This document shows, piece by piece, positions 23,569 to 35,727 of a stretch of 64,000 bases of DNA (positions are counted from its first letter, which is position 1; every line of letters begins with the position of its first letter). The notes under the pieces were generated by a model. That model saw nothing but the letters and a program-made list of their open reading frames with translations, had not been told where the DNA came from and did no database searches. The position numbers were made by a program, and so were the translations under genes. Source of the DNA: Neurospora tetrasperma FGSC 2508 (taxonomy: Eukaryota > Ascomycota > Sordariomycetes > Sordariales > Sordariaceae); the NCBI RefSeq assembly GCF_000213175.1, contig NW_009799101.1:3609236-3673235 (forward strand). Reading direction: 5' to 3'.

Positions 23569-24362
23569 GTTGCTGGCGCTGGCGGTAATTGATAGCTAAG
23601 ACCTGTAGAAAGGAGCGCTAGATGACTGGTTCTAATACCTCATCCACGCCCTGCGTCGAGACAACAATTTGTTGATGATCAGATCGAGAGGATTGGCCGT
23701 CCACAACTCAACGAAATCGGCCTCGGAAGGTGCTGGGACTGGGAGCAGTTGGTTTTGGCAGTTGCGCAGTTGTTATGGTACCCTGCTGGACTGATGATGC
23801 CAAGACCCCCAGACGCCAAGGTGCTCAATGCTGGAGCCTTGGGTAGGGGCCTTGCTGCTACTAGTAGCGAGCCACCCAAAGCCACAGAAGATGTGACCTC
23901 ATCGCCGCTGATTAGCAGAGTCAAGCCACAAATACCAGATAGGCTCAGGGATGCATCGGCCACGTTTGTCCATAACAAGACTAGCGGCCAATCACCAAAC
24001 CATGAGGGGACTGCCGACAGAATTCCGTGCTTCGTTGCAATTCGACCTATCAACCTTCAATGCAGCCGTTCAAATGTCCCGCATGCCCGCATGGGCCCCC
24101 CGGCCTGGGGGGGTTCAGGTTTGGCATGGAGTGGAAGGTGGAGGAGGAGGTGCGCATGGATGGACTCCTCCAATTTTTTGGATTTCTCATCCGTGACGCC
24201 CTAACCTGACACTAAACAGCCCACCATCACCCTCTCTCCATTATCACACCTAACGAATCCGCTTAACCTCCGATCTCCCGCCCTCGATGCCCTTCTGATA
24301 AACGCCTCGTGCACGCATCCGCTCGGTCCTCTCTCGACACTGCGACAAGTCCCTCCACGACC
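23569..24362. promoter_or_regulatory. Shared divergent promoter of vps2 and fzo1
   Basis: The 794 bp between the two start codons must hold both promoters and leaders. A G/C-rich core lies at about 24095-24155 and a C/T-rich leader precedes the fzo1 start. No coding sequence seen. Confidence 0.55.
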
Positions 24363-27183
24363 ATGAGCCAGGATTACTACCCGTCCAAGGGCAAGGCGCC
24401 CCAGCAACACGAGGACGGCGAACCGCGCGAATTCGATGACGGCGCCGGACACCACCCGCAGGTCCCGGGAGCCCCAACCACGCCCGCGTATATGACCGTC
24501 GGCACCGGCTCGACTTCCCAACATGCTGCTCGCCTTCAGGCCATGCTCGACAACGACTCCGGCTACGGCGGCAGCATTGCCGGTGACTCGAGAGCCCCTT
24601 CCCACTGGGACTCGGCTGTGCACCACGATAGCCCGCTACCAACTCCGACCACCGCCACTCACGACGACGATGCCAACCGCCGCTTGCAGGCCGGCGCCGT
24701 ACACCAGCTATGGTATAACCAGCATCGCGTCACGCTAGGGCGCTCTATCAACACCGTCGTCGAGCTCCTCAAGAAGCTGCAGGAGATGAACGTGACATGG
24801 CCTGCGCATTATCCCTCTGTCCAGCGGGCTGTTCTCGACGAGCCAAACAACTATGGTCCACCGGGTCTGCATCGCTCTTCAACCATGGGCGCAGATTTCC
24901 CCCCGCCGCCATCGCCTCACTCACTGCGAAGATCCATGACAACAGGCGACGACCACGCCGAGCCCGAATCCAGCCGGGCTGCCGAGAGGAGGAACACCAG
25001 CTCGGAACCCCGACTAGTTTCCCCACAGATTGCCCAAGAGTTCTCTGTCCTCAAGCTGGATCTTAATCTGGGCTCTCTACACCAGGCCGATCTCGTACAT
25101 TCGCTGCAGAAGGAGTCAGTGGCTTCTTTGCTCGATGGTAAAATTCGCTCCAGTATCAAACATCTTTATTCGCTGCGCGAGAGAATCGAGGATACTTCAA
25201 GCAAGGTTCTGGTCACCGGTGATCTGAATGCGGGAAAGTCTACGTTCTGCAATGCCTTGCTCCGGCGGAAGGTTCTTCCCGAAGACCAACAACCCTGCAC
25301 GAGTATCTTTTGCGAGGTCCTGGACGCGAGAGAAAACGGCGGAATCGAAGAAGTCCACGCAGTTCACAGGGACGCTATCTACGATCGTCACGATGAGGCC
25401 ACCTACGATGTCTATTCCCTAAAGGAGCTGGAGAGAATTGTCACCGATAACGAGACCTATCAACAATGCAAAATCTACATCCGGGATGCGCGAACTATCG
25501 ACGAGTCTCTTCTGAACAACGGCGTAGTCGACATTGCGCTCATTGACGCCCCTGGTTTGAATATGGACACTACCAAGACCACGGCCATATTTGCGCGACA
25601 GGAGGAGATCGACGTTGTCGTTTTCGTTGTTTCAGCTACTAACCACTTCACACAAACGGCCACTGAGTTCATCAGGGCTGCTGCTGCTGAAAAGGCCTAC
25701 CTCTTTATCGTTGTCAATGGCTTCGACACCATTAGAGATAAGGAGCGTTGCCAGAAGCTCATCCTTAACCAAGTTAGGGGCCTGAGCCCTGCGACCCACA
25801 AAGAGGCGGATGAGCTGGTACACTTCGTCTCCAGTACTGCGATTCCCATGGCTCCATCGCCTCCTGGTGGTTCCTACGGAGGTGGATCGGGCAGCGCAAG
25901 CGGTGGCGGTGGCGGTGATGATGGCGACGATGATGATCCCAAGGGCAAGGGCAAGAAGAAGGAGATGGCTCGGGACTTTTCGAATCTTGAACAGTCTTTG
26001 CGGAGATTCGTCTTGGAGAAGCGGGCTCGCTCAAAGTTGGCACCGGCCAAGACCTATCTCACCAACATTCTGAACGACGTCCACGTCCTGGCTACTGTCA
26101 ACCAGGAAGTTGCTCAGTCAGAGTTCGACCGGATGAATCAGGAGCTGCAGAAGCTTGAGCCAGAACTTGAGCGGAGCAAGCAGGCCAAGCAGGAGATCAA
26201 CGAGAAGGTTGACCAGACGATCGAAGAAACCTGCCAGGAGATTTACGAATCTTCGCGCAACACGATTAGCAGCTCGATCGAACACGCCGGTGATGGCAAC
26301 TTCGGAATCCCCTATCCTGGTCTCTTCAGTGCGTTCGAGTATGCCGAGGAACTCAAGGAGGCCATGCTTTCGCAGATTGCTGCCTCAGTCACTCAGTGCG
26401 AGGAACACGCGAGAGCCAGGACCGTTGACGGTGTCAACATGATCAAGCAACTCGGAATCATGCATCTAGGTAACGAGTACACCGATCTGGCCTTCCGCCC
26501 GGATGTCATGTTCCGCCGCAAGAAGGATGCTCTTGCACGCCAAGTGGACATTCCCACCGAGCTGTGGGACTTTGTTGACTGGTCTACCGTGCTTCAAAAG
26601 GAGGAGAAGGCCGGCATGGCACTCACTGTTGCCGGTGTCGTTGGTACAAGTGTGCTCAGCGGCTATAGCCAGATGAACCTTGCTCTTCGTGCAGCCCAGA
26701 TCCTGGGAACCGACAACGTGCGCCGCCTCATTATTCCTGGTTTGATTGCGGCCGGTAAGTCTAGATTCTCTTGAGCAGTTCCCGTCTGAACATTGCGCTA
26801 ACTTTGACTCCTCTATAGCCGTGGCAGCGACATATTACGTCCTGAACCAGATTCCTCACTCTCTCCCGCACCGTCTGAAGGAGAAGATCTCCACTCAGCT
26901 CGCTGCCATCGACTACGTTCACTCGAACAGCATTCGTATCTCCGGTTCGGTGCGGAAGGTCCTTCGCTTCCCCGCCGACTCCCTTCGCGTTGGCCTTCAA
27001 CGTTCTGTAGAGAAGCTTGACGGACGCCGTAACGAAACTCTGCGTGTCAAGGCCGAGAGCGACGTTGCGCTCAAGTACTTTGCCAATCTTGTCCGCGAAA
27101 GCGCTCATCAGCGTCGGGTTGTCGAAGCTGTCGATCTCGATGGCCATCCTCCTGGTCTTGCTGGTATTGGAGGTTTCCACTAG
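24363..27183 (+). CDS. fzo1: Mitofusin Fzo1, outer-membrane fusion GTPase
   Basis: Exons 24363-26754 and 26819-27183 give 918 aa; the 64-nt intron (GTAAGT, branch GCTAAC, acceptor TATAG) lies in the membrane region. Fzo1 is a dynamin-like GTPase that tethers and fuses mitochondrial outer membranes. Residues 1 to about 235 are a disordered, Pro/His-rich N-terminus plus a first helical segment. The GTPase motifs follow in order: G1 GDLNAGKST (about 286), G2 PCTS (about 310), G3 DAPG (about 395) and G4 NGFD (about 451). A Gly/Ser then Asp/Lys-rich insert at about residues 504-536 separates the GTPase domain from the coiled-coil stalk (EFDRMNQELQKLEPELERSK). Two close membrane spans at about 755-810 (ALTVAGVVGTSVLSGY, LIIPGLIAAAVAATYYVL) precede the C-terminal heptad repeat. 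The start shown is the first ATG of the frame, giving MSQDYYPSKGK. Confidence 0.94.
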
Positions 27184-27898
27184 ACGGCCTGGGTGGGGAG
27201 GCATTTTCCCCTTTGGTTGGCTTTTCTTTGTTATAGTCGGCGTTACTGGTGCCTGTTGTGAGAAAAACACAGATTATCATCATACCCCTTGTTTTGAGCA
27301 CACACAAACAATCCACACACACACACATAGATCGCCTGTATGAGACAGGAAGGAGAGGTTAAAATTGCAAGCGTATGTATTACGAGCTTATGAGTTGACG
27401 GAGAAATGATAGGGTAGACATAGCTGATGAAGTGATTCTCCCCTCTGAGATGTAGATCCGAAGATGGTGAATTGCTTGGTTAGTGTCGCTTGTGCGGTTC
27501 TCCCTTGAACTTGTCTTGGTTATTGGTTTCTATAATGGAGCATACGTAGCTGCAAGAGGGCGGGAAAAGTTACAACGGGAGTCGTACGATAGGGAACGGA
27601 TTGAATGCTATAGATACAAGGCCCGGGGTTGGTTCTCAATCCATCCTGCTTTATAATCGTACGAATACCCCGTTTTTCTTGGGTCCCGTAGCCACGCATA
27701 TCCTTGATGACCTCCCGATTTCTAATATCTCATATAATTCTACGCGCTGCGCTCGTTTTGTCTCGGACCACCCAACAGCAGACACTGGCATATAACAGTC
27801 TCGGTCCCTCCTCTTTCACCTACCGTCGACCACCTCTCATCACAATCACGATAATATCCAAAACCATTCCACCCATCCGTCACCTCAATCCCTCAAAA
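27184..27898. other. Intergenic region between fzo1 and the nitrilase gene
   Basis: Same-strand gap of 715 bp with a short (CA)n run at about 27315-27327 in the fzo1 3' region and a C/A-rich leader just before the nitrilase start. No gene seen. Confidence 0.5.
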
Positions 27899-28954
27899 AT
27901 GGCGTCCCAACCCTCCTTCTCAACAAAAATCAAGCTAGCAGCCGCGCACTCGGCCCCCGTCTACATGTCCAAATCCGCCACCCTCGCCAAAGCCATCAAC
28001 TTGATCCACGCCGCGGCGCGCGACGGCGTCTCTATGCTCGTATTCCCCGAGACCTACGTCCCCGGTTATCCTTACTTTATCGAGTGCTACCCGCCCCTCA
28101 AACAAGTCGCTGCTCTGGCCAAGTATGCCGAGGAGTCTGTTGTGGTTGATGAAGATCTGGACGGGGTAGTAGAGGCCTGCAGAACCACAGGTGTGTCGGT
28201 TGTGTTGGGGGTGTCGGAGCGGATGAAGGGTGGTTATACGTGTTTCAATTCGCAGGTTTTTGTTGCTGGTGGAAGGGGGGGCGGGATCAAGGGAACGCAT
28301 AGGAAGTTGCAGCCTACGTATGTGGAGAGGATTATCTGGGCGCAGGGGGATGGGTCGACACTCAAGACTTGGAAGGGCATGCTTGGCCCTGAAGCAGATG
28401 GAAAAGAAAAGTCCTGGAACGTAGGCGGCTTGGCCTGCTGGGAACACACCATGCTCCTCGCCCGCCAGGCCTTAATCACCCAGCAGGAACATGTGCACGC
28501 GGCGGCGTGGCCGGCGCTGTCGACGATGGCCGGGTTTGAGGAGAGCGCGGACAGCCAGATTGAGGCGTTGATGAAGTGTCATGCGCTGACGGCGCAATGT
28601 TTTGTGGTGGCGGCGAGTAACTACGTGGATGAGACGTGTCTCGAGTGGATGAAGGAGAATATTGGGGAGCAAGGGTTTGTGAAGCGTGGGGGAGGCTGGT
28701 CGGCGGTTATTCATCCGTTTTGTAATGTGTTGGCGGGGCCGGTTACCGGGGAGAAGGAGGAGCTGGTTACGGCGGAGGTTGACTTGAAGGATCTGGGTAT
28801 GGTCAAGATTTGGGTAGATGCTGATGGTCATTATAGTAGGCCGGAGATTCTGCCGTTTGTGTGGGATAAAGAGGCGTATTGGGAAGCGGGAAAGAAGAAG
28901 CATGAGCTGAGAGTATCTGGAGTGAAAGGGGGAGAGAAGGCTGAAAAGGCGTAA
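27899..28954 (+). CDS. Nitrilase (carbon-nitrogen hydrolase superfamily, branch 1)
   Basis: A single uninterrupted exon of 351 aa. Nitrilases convert nitriles to carboxylic acids and ammonia with a Glu-Lys-Cys triad. All three are visible: E51 in VFPETYVPGYP, K136 in GTHRKLQPTYVER and C180 in GGLACWEHTMLL. The CWEH context places it in branch 1 with fungal nitrilases rather than with Nit2 or amidases; the usual Pro four residues after the His side of the motif is not present, the local sequence being HTMLLA. Substrate cannot be read from sequence: aliphatic nitrile, arylacetonitrile, indole-3-acetonitrile or (with cyanide-hydratase relatives) HCN remain open. The start ATG in CTCAAAAATGG is followed by the typical KLAAAHSAPVYM. 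It is convergent with the deaminase gene, with 129 bp between stop codons. Confidence 0.9.
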   Translation: MASQPSFSTKIKLAAAHSAPVYMSKSATLAKAINLIHAAARDGVSMLVFPETYVPGYPYFIECYPPLKQVAALAKYAEESVVVDEDLDGVVEACRTTGVSVVLGVSERMKGGYTCFNSQVFVAGGRGGGIKGTHRKLQPTYVERIIWAQGDGSTLKTWKGMLGPEADGKEKSWNVGGLACWEHTMLLARQALITQQEHVHAAAWPALSTMAGFEESADSQIEALMKCHALTAQCFVVAASNYVDETCLEWMKENIGEQGFVKRGGGWSAVIHPFCNVLAGPVTGEKEELVTAEVDLKDLGMVKIWVDADGHYSRPEILPFVWDKEAYWEAGKKKHELRVSGVKGGEKAEKA

Positions 28955-29083
28955 AGGGTGGAGGACCGAAAAGGCGAAGTCGAATTATATGGGCTGAGTC
29001 ACGGTGAGTTGATGATAGATCATCCACAGGCTGTGTTTCTTCTTGCTATCGCGTTCCTTCCGATGCCACTTTACATGTAACCA

Positions 29084-30784
29084 TCATGCAGACCACATCA
29101 AAGCCCTGAGCCTCTCCTTCTCTTCATCTCCTCCAAAGAGGACATCTATCCCCCTTCTCACAAGCGAGCAAATATCGGCTCTGGTAAGCCCAAAGTGTTT
29201 GGCCACGAGTGCATATTCGTTGGACAGCGGGCTGCCGAAGACGCCAACATCATCGGTCTAACTCTATGTTAACCTCAGCCCTTTCATGTAGTTGTCTTGC
29301 GGTCTTCAACCGGCCCAAAATCTTGGGACCACGAAAACAGATTCAAGACGATGGAAGGGGAAAATATCGAGACTCACACTCAAAACAACAACCGTCTCCT
29401 CAACCTTCCACCACTCTCCAAAATGACTTTTCACGCGCAAGGTCAGCAACTCAGTCACCACTTCTCCCATCCAAAACTTGGACTCTTTCAAACACTTACT
29501 GGCTCTCAAACCCCCCGCAAACCATGCCCGCATGGACATTACAGCTCAGACACAACTCCAATCCCATCCCACCCCTCCTCTTCACCTTCTCCCTGATTCT
29601 TTCGTTCAAATGAATCACATGCCCAATCCGATCCGGTTTCCAGCTCAGTAACGTCAACAACTCCTCCTCTGTTCCCGACGCCTCGGCCTCAGCAAAGTGC
29701 AGCGTTATTCCTAACCCAGGAATTGTCCGCCCGGCCTCCTCAAACACAGGAGTAAAAATGTCGATGGGCCCCTTTGCAGGGTCGCCGCAGAGGTCGATGC
29801 CTACCACCCCCCCTTGTCCGGAAAACTGGCGGCAGAGGGCGAGGACTTCGTAGGCTTCGGGGAGGGTGTTGCGCCGGTCGACGGAGAGGATGAGTTTTGT
29901 CTTCAAGGCACTAGTGGTGGTGCTTTCGAACTCGGCGATGGCGGAGAGGATGGTTGAGACGTATTGAGCTTTGGTTAAACCGGCGTGAGGCATGGCGCGC
30001 GGAGTGGTGCGCAGCTCGAGGTAGACAACGCCGTCGGAGGCGAAGTCAGAGAGGACGGAGAGGGTGGTGTAGCGGAGGGCCCAGACGTCGGAGACGAGGT
30101 GGTAGATGTAGGAGGAGAAGAGGGGAAAGAAGCTGGTGTTGTTTAGTTAGTATGTGGTGGCCTTTGTTGTGTTGCCGGATACTGGTCATGGGGGTTTATC
30201 TCGTCTGAACTTGATAATGGGTTGTCTGATCAGGGGAGGAGGTTTGGTGGACATCAACCAAGTACATCTACTTCCAAAAGCCTACTTGAAAGAAGCACAA
30301 GAAACAAGACCAAGATCAGCCCGTCCCCTCGGGTCCCGGCTGACTTTCCAATATCCATTCCTGGGAAGTCCAAACGGCACGGCCCGCTTGCGCATACCCG
30401 TCTCTTCTTGGACGCCGGAGTATGTAGAAAGGTGATCGGATGGGACGGGAAAAGGCGACAACGCAGTTCCAGTGAACGAAACTTACGTCTTCAAGTCATA
30501 ATCATGTTTACCCAATGGCATCTCAATCAAGGGATCTTGAAGGTCTGTTTCGCCATTTTCCTTCTTTTTCAGCCAGACTTCATGGAGACACTGGCGACTG
30601 ATGCTGCCACTAAGATGGGCATGAAGCTGTTTGGTTCAGAATGTCTTGTCAGTTGGGATCCTGAAACGTTAACACCAAGAACATCATATTTGTGTGCTAA
30701 CGATGTGCTCATTGCCGGCGAGTGTTCTTGGCTGATTACCTCAATCTTGGGCAACGCCTTGTAATCCACAGCATCGACTGTCAT
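29084..30784 (-). CDS. Adenosine-deaminase-like protein (ADAL / N6-methyl-AMP deaminase family)
   Basis: Five minus-strand exons, 30784-30740, 30626-30487, 30132-29500, 29426-29378 and 29257-29084, join in frame to 346 aa. The family hydrolyses adenosine or, in ADAL/MAPDA proteins, N6-substituted AMP to IMP plus an amine. Zinc and catalytic residues are present: HAHLSGS (H17, H19) at the start of exon 2, HFAEAE in exon 3, the C-terminal His of FESHHFGEWW formed across the exon 3/4 splice, and STDDVGVFGSPLSNEY created across the exon 4/5 splice. Between them are LKTFFPLFSSYIYHLV and VVYLELRTTPRAMP, strongly ADAL-like. Length is normal for the family. That several motifs are completed exactly by splicing supports the model. 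ADAL versus adenosine deaminase proper is a family-level inference. Confidence 0.88.
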
Positions 30785-33700
30785 TGCGAGTGTTCTACTA
30801 GAACTTGATTCTTGATGTTGATTTTGCTCACCGTCGGTTGGAAATGGCACCGAGGCTGGACTGTTTCGCACTCGCCTGAAGTTATCACCAAGAAAGCGCG
30901 CGGGGTATGCATGTAGTGTACGCGGGATACGCACTAGTACGGAGCCAACCGGCGTCGGAGTGTTCTCCGTACCTGTCAATTGTGCAATTCGTCCGTAGCG
31001 CCGGGACTTTTGAACGGCGCCGTGGATAAGCGGTGGGGATGCCGACCAGCGCCGCCGGTTCCTCTGCCAGGGCTTGCCATACTACGTCGGTATGTACTGC
31101 CATGCCGGCGTGCCTTGTCTCACAACGGACAATTGTTAGAGGTATCAGCCAGCTGCAATTATACCGTGGCCCGAATATCCTATACTTGCCGCATTGGCAG
31201 TCGGTATTTCCCTGAGCTGCTGAGGAATTTGTGTTTCCAGGACTTCGAGGCCCCATTCCTAGCTTGTTACAAGTCGAACAAATACCACCTTTCTCCTCTC
31301 CCCTCCTGTCTCGTGTAGGTGAACTTTTTACCGTACCTGGAATTTTGACCCGCATCCGGATGGGTCAGGGTCTTGTAGGCTGCAGTAAGCCGATCTGTAT
31401 CAACGGCACCGAGCATTTGTCCTTGGAAGCAATAATGGTCTGTTTCATTCCCTGGCGGTTCCTGGATACCCCTTTCCATCTCATGGCTCTCCAGAACAGC
31501 AACGTGCATTGGGATGGCAAACTTCGGCGCTTTCATCTCAACTCGTCCGGTCGCAGGGGGAGGTGCCGGGTCCTGTGTAAGCGCCCTTTTTTTTCGAGTT
31601 CACTGGTTGCATTTTGGCGAGCTTTTAGCTTTGTCCCGATACGGTGTATTTGTTCAATCTCCCATGATTGACTGACACCTCGGCGCATCATAGCCTCAGA
31701 AAGGATGTGTGCTTTGCCAGATAGGGCAAGTTGCTCGCAATACATCATTGCACAGGCGCACGGTCCGCCACTTCACCATTTGGTACATAGGCACCCCGGG
31801 AAATCAGTGCTAGAAATGTCTCTAGTGTAATAAGCGAGCTGCAAGAGATGACAGCGCGTCGCCGTCATTGCTACCGTTGCACTCGAGCCATCCTAACTGT
31901 CGAGAACCTGAAGTGGAAGCTGGCGAAGACAGGACTGATGATCTCGGTGATTTCGTCAGTCATTCACTGATTGCCTATGACATTACACTAGACTACTCAA
32001 TGCCTGGTTACGGACATGGCATTCACAAACTTTATGCCCGTGTCTTGGAAGATCCGGGTCCGTTGTTTCTATGCGCAGGTTTGGCCCCCCGCCGACATTC
32101 CTGAACTTTTGCTGTGCTCCACAGTTAAGGCCAAGAGAAGTAGTGATTCGAACCAAGGCATCTCCGGTTAATCGAAGTTGCAGATGGCTATCTCAACTCA
32201 TCAAGGAGGCGTCTTTGAAAATCCCAGCAAGAAGAGACGCGATTTTCCCGTCCGATTGATTACAACCGTTGATCCGTCATCCACAAGTTGGGAGTGCTGG
32301 GTTTTGGTGGTAGGGTCCCAAGGGACCACAGGGGTTGTTCGAGCTACGTAGTATATCGTATTGTACCTACGGTCTTGTATGGTGCCGCACGATGAGATAC
32401 GGTGCTTTCCTTGAGCAGCCGATTTTTGAGACGCCGTGACTTCGGATCTTGATGCTTCATATCAGGTACGTACTCATAGCCACCTCAGCGACCAACCCAT
32501 GTGTACGAGTTTTGCGCGGTTGGGTCTATATCTGTGACCTCCGGATAGCTGGGCTCGTGGCAACTTGCTGCCGCTTGGCTACAGTTCTGCTTGCAAGCAA
32601 GATGTTTGCAGCGCTCGTAATATTAAAATTCGGTAGTATGCCGCCACTCGGGTTGTTGTATTCCCATGGTTGATTGTCCTGTGGATTTATACTGGCTGAC
32701 ACGGAGACAGACGTATCCAATATCACTGGAGCATCCGTTCCTGCATCCGGGTTCCATCATCGGCACGTCGGCCGTTAGCAAGCGGGTTGTCATCCATAGA
32801 GATCACCGATACACCTGCAATGCGGTCCCGGTCACTCTGGAGGAACGGTTTACGCCAGACCTCGTGTCCTGGATAGTGACCTTGGGCCCCGGCCATCTTA
32901 TCACCGTTCATCAGTTCCCGCCAGTGGTAGACTGATGGATCGTAACTGCTAAACAAGCGAGCTGGAGTGAACGCACTCTTTTGCCGGAACTATGTCTCTG
33001 TACGGCCCGAGCTCTTTCGATGGATCTGTGTCTGTCACCCTGCATATCGAATTTCGGAATCGAAAAGGGAGAGGGCGGCGGGAGGAGTGGGAGACAGAGT
33101 GGAGGGCTTGCAAGAAAGGTGCCGGGGGCTGCTCAACCGTGGGATTTTATGCGCTATTATTTAACAAGTTCTTTGCAGTATTTTCTTTGGTGAGAGATAC
33201 TGTCAAGCTGTTAGCGCACAGGAGCAGCTAACCGCAAATTGGCCCTGACTACTGAATAGCTTCAGTCCTGTTTGGGTATGGTTGGTCGCGCCATAACGCT
33301 GCAGACAAGGGGGCAGGTCCTTGTCCCTAGCGTAGACCCGGTCGGCTGGAGCCTCCTTTTCTCTTCCTGGCAGGTTGCCCCTGGTGCCTTGCGCCTTCGC
33401 CTTTGGACGGAGTGCCTGTTTAATGAGACCTTGAAATCTCTTGGACCTTGACAGCTCACATGGACTGCCAGACAGCTCACCGGATTCTCAACTGTATCAA
33501 TGTCGAATTCGCTGTGTTTCCGTGAGGCAAGGGAAAATTTCAGCGTGGCCGTGGTGGTGTTGTATCGAAGTAGGTTTACTAATCAAAGCGATTTCATGAT
33601 ACCGTGCGAGCGTGGGTGCCTGAAATTTGTAAAGTCTGGTTGATTTCAATCGAGTTCATTGCGCGAGCGAACATTTACAAATTACGACCCCAAGTCCGTC

Positions 33701-35727
33701 CGGTGGAGCCAGTCCGTGCACATGCATTTGCGTGGGCCGTCTCCGCTCTCCATCGGCGCAAAGTGCAATTCGTCCGCGGGGCCTTGCTGTCCGCCCGCTT
33801 ACACGTCCCAGACCAGGGCACTGCAAAGAAGCAGGGTGACCAAGTCCACAGAGAACCCACGGTCTCTTTAGCTTCCACCTCCTGGCTTTTCTTGGTGGAG
33901 GTCTCGTCAGTCGGCGGGATATTCTTTGCATCCACTCTGCGAGAAGTCGACATGCGCCCATCAACCACGGGGGAGGAGCTGCACCCGAGGAATGGGGCGC
34001 GAAAGGGCCTTCAATTTCAGAGATCCATGACTCCGGTGCCTTCGGCCAGGCTTGTTGAAGAGCTTGGCAAGATTTTATTCGTTTTTTTTTTTCCTGTTCC
34101 AACGGGGGTGCGGTGCGGTGCGGCGTGGCTGGTGCGAGGTGGGTGTCCATGTCCGCCGTTGAAATGTTGATGATCAGAATCAGAAGGGAAGAGGTCGAAA
34201 TAACTGCCCCAGCTTCAAGGTTCGCAAATCTCTTTACTCCCTTCTGAAAAGTCCCGACTTGTTCCATCATCCAAGCCTTTCGGCCCGCCATCCAGCCCGC
34301 TGTCCGCTGACCGGGCTCTCCTGTGTTATGGATAAAAAAAATCGTGAATTGGGCGATGTCTGGGGGTGGCAAGGCCTTCATGCCCAAGGTGGCAGTTTGT
34401 ACAAGAAATAACGAGTTTGATCATTCTCAAACAGAAGATTTCTGTAGAACCACTAGCGCCTTGGCTGTACCGCGCTGCTCTTTTACTATGTATGTAGGTG
34501 TAAACTATATTCATGCAGAGGTGTGCTCGCTCTATTGGGGAGGTTTGCTGCACGCATCATCCATCCCCCGTCCATCGCCTAGGAGACCCGACTGGACACC
34601 AACGAACCTGGAAAACCCGAATCCATTCCTCTGTAACCTCAATCTGCACTCGCTTCTGCTTCCATTGACACCCGGCTCTTGGGGCTTTTCACTTCCACAC
34701 TGCTTCATGGGACGACGTTTGACACGGCCTCCATTTCCACCTGCCCCCAAGCGTAGAGGTACCCGGACACTTAGTAGTGTACAGGCTAGTACAGGTAGAC
34801 CCAGTGCAGGCCTCCCGTCCGTCACTCTGTGTGAGGAGGTTCCGCTCTGCCCCTACTGTAGAGTAACCCAGTGCAGTGCACGCAGCGACCCAGCAAAGGC
34901 TCCATCGTGCTACCCCCCGACCGGGCCCCTCCCCCCGGGCCCATTCCCAATCTGGCACCAGGTAATAATCGCAAGGACCTAACTCTGGCCAGCCTCTTCG
35001 TTCGCCAGTTCGATTCGGCCGCCCGCCCACTCGCAGAACCGAAATCGATCCCCAGTCCTTCTTTTTCCCCTTCTTTCTGTTCTTCACCACCGAACTCCTG
35101 TCGATTAGCGACAGCCTCCCCAACTTGCTTTTACGACCTGACAGTCACTCGCGTCGGTCGCGTCGCTCGAGACTCTCGTGTCCATCACTGCCACCCTCTC
35201 TCGAAAGTTGACGCCACGCACGCCTGCCTTTAGTCTCCATACTCTAGGTTGTCAGGGTCGCTCTTCGCCTGGTCAATATCTGCCATCCACTCATTCGTTC
35301 GACAAGAGTCTGTCCGTGGACAAGCAAGAGGCTTTTCCCCCTCAATCCCTCTCCACCACTCTCCTCATTTTTTCCAACAGCAGTCATTTCGTTCAGAGCA
35401 GGATCGGGACCTGCCTCGCCTGCCTAGCTGTTTGAATTGGCCCACCACCGCATCGCCCGACCCCTGGAGCTAGCAATTCCTCCTCCACCGGCGCCCCGTA
35501 CCAGCACCACTGCTTTGCACCATTCACAACATCCAAACTCCAGCAACCGACTCCGACTTGCTGCATCTCTGAAGATCCGACGTCCCTAGAGTCCAACCTT
35601 TGTCATCGTCATTCTCCCTGTCCCAACCAGTCACAACAACATCACTTCGGAGTAGTCCGTCCCTCATACGAGTTCGTCGCCAATTGTGATTACGAATTGA
35701 ACCAACACACCTCAAGAAAAAAAGAAG
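30785..35727. other. Nearly 5-kb gene-poor gap and G-beta 5' leader
   Basis: From 30785 to about 34900 I find overlapping short ORFs on both strands but no coherent coding frame, motif or splice chain. From about 34950 to 35727 the sequence becomes pyrimidine-rich with C/A stretches, typical of a long fungal 5' leader or leader intron, and it ends CTCAAGAAAAAAAGAAG before the G-beta start. A GGTGC-type short tandem run sits near 34106-34125. Confidence 0.45.

Noticed and set aside
30885-31355. 156-codon minus-strand frame with scattered Cys
   Set aside because: No family resemblance, no flanking exons in phase, and overlapping frames of similar length on the other strand.
32140-32260. tRNA-like B-box on the minus strand (GGTTCGAATC)
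   Set aside because: No matching A-box at the right distance and no cloverleaf stems.
33604-34387. Overlapping 188- and 243-codon frames on opposite strands
   Set aside because: Neither shows a domain or credible start context; mutual shadows in GC-rich noncoding DNA.
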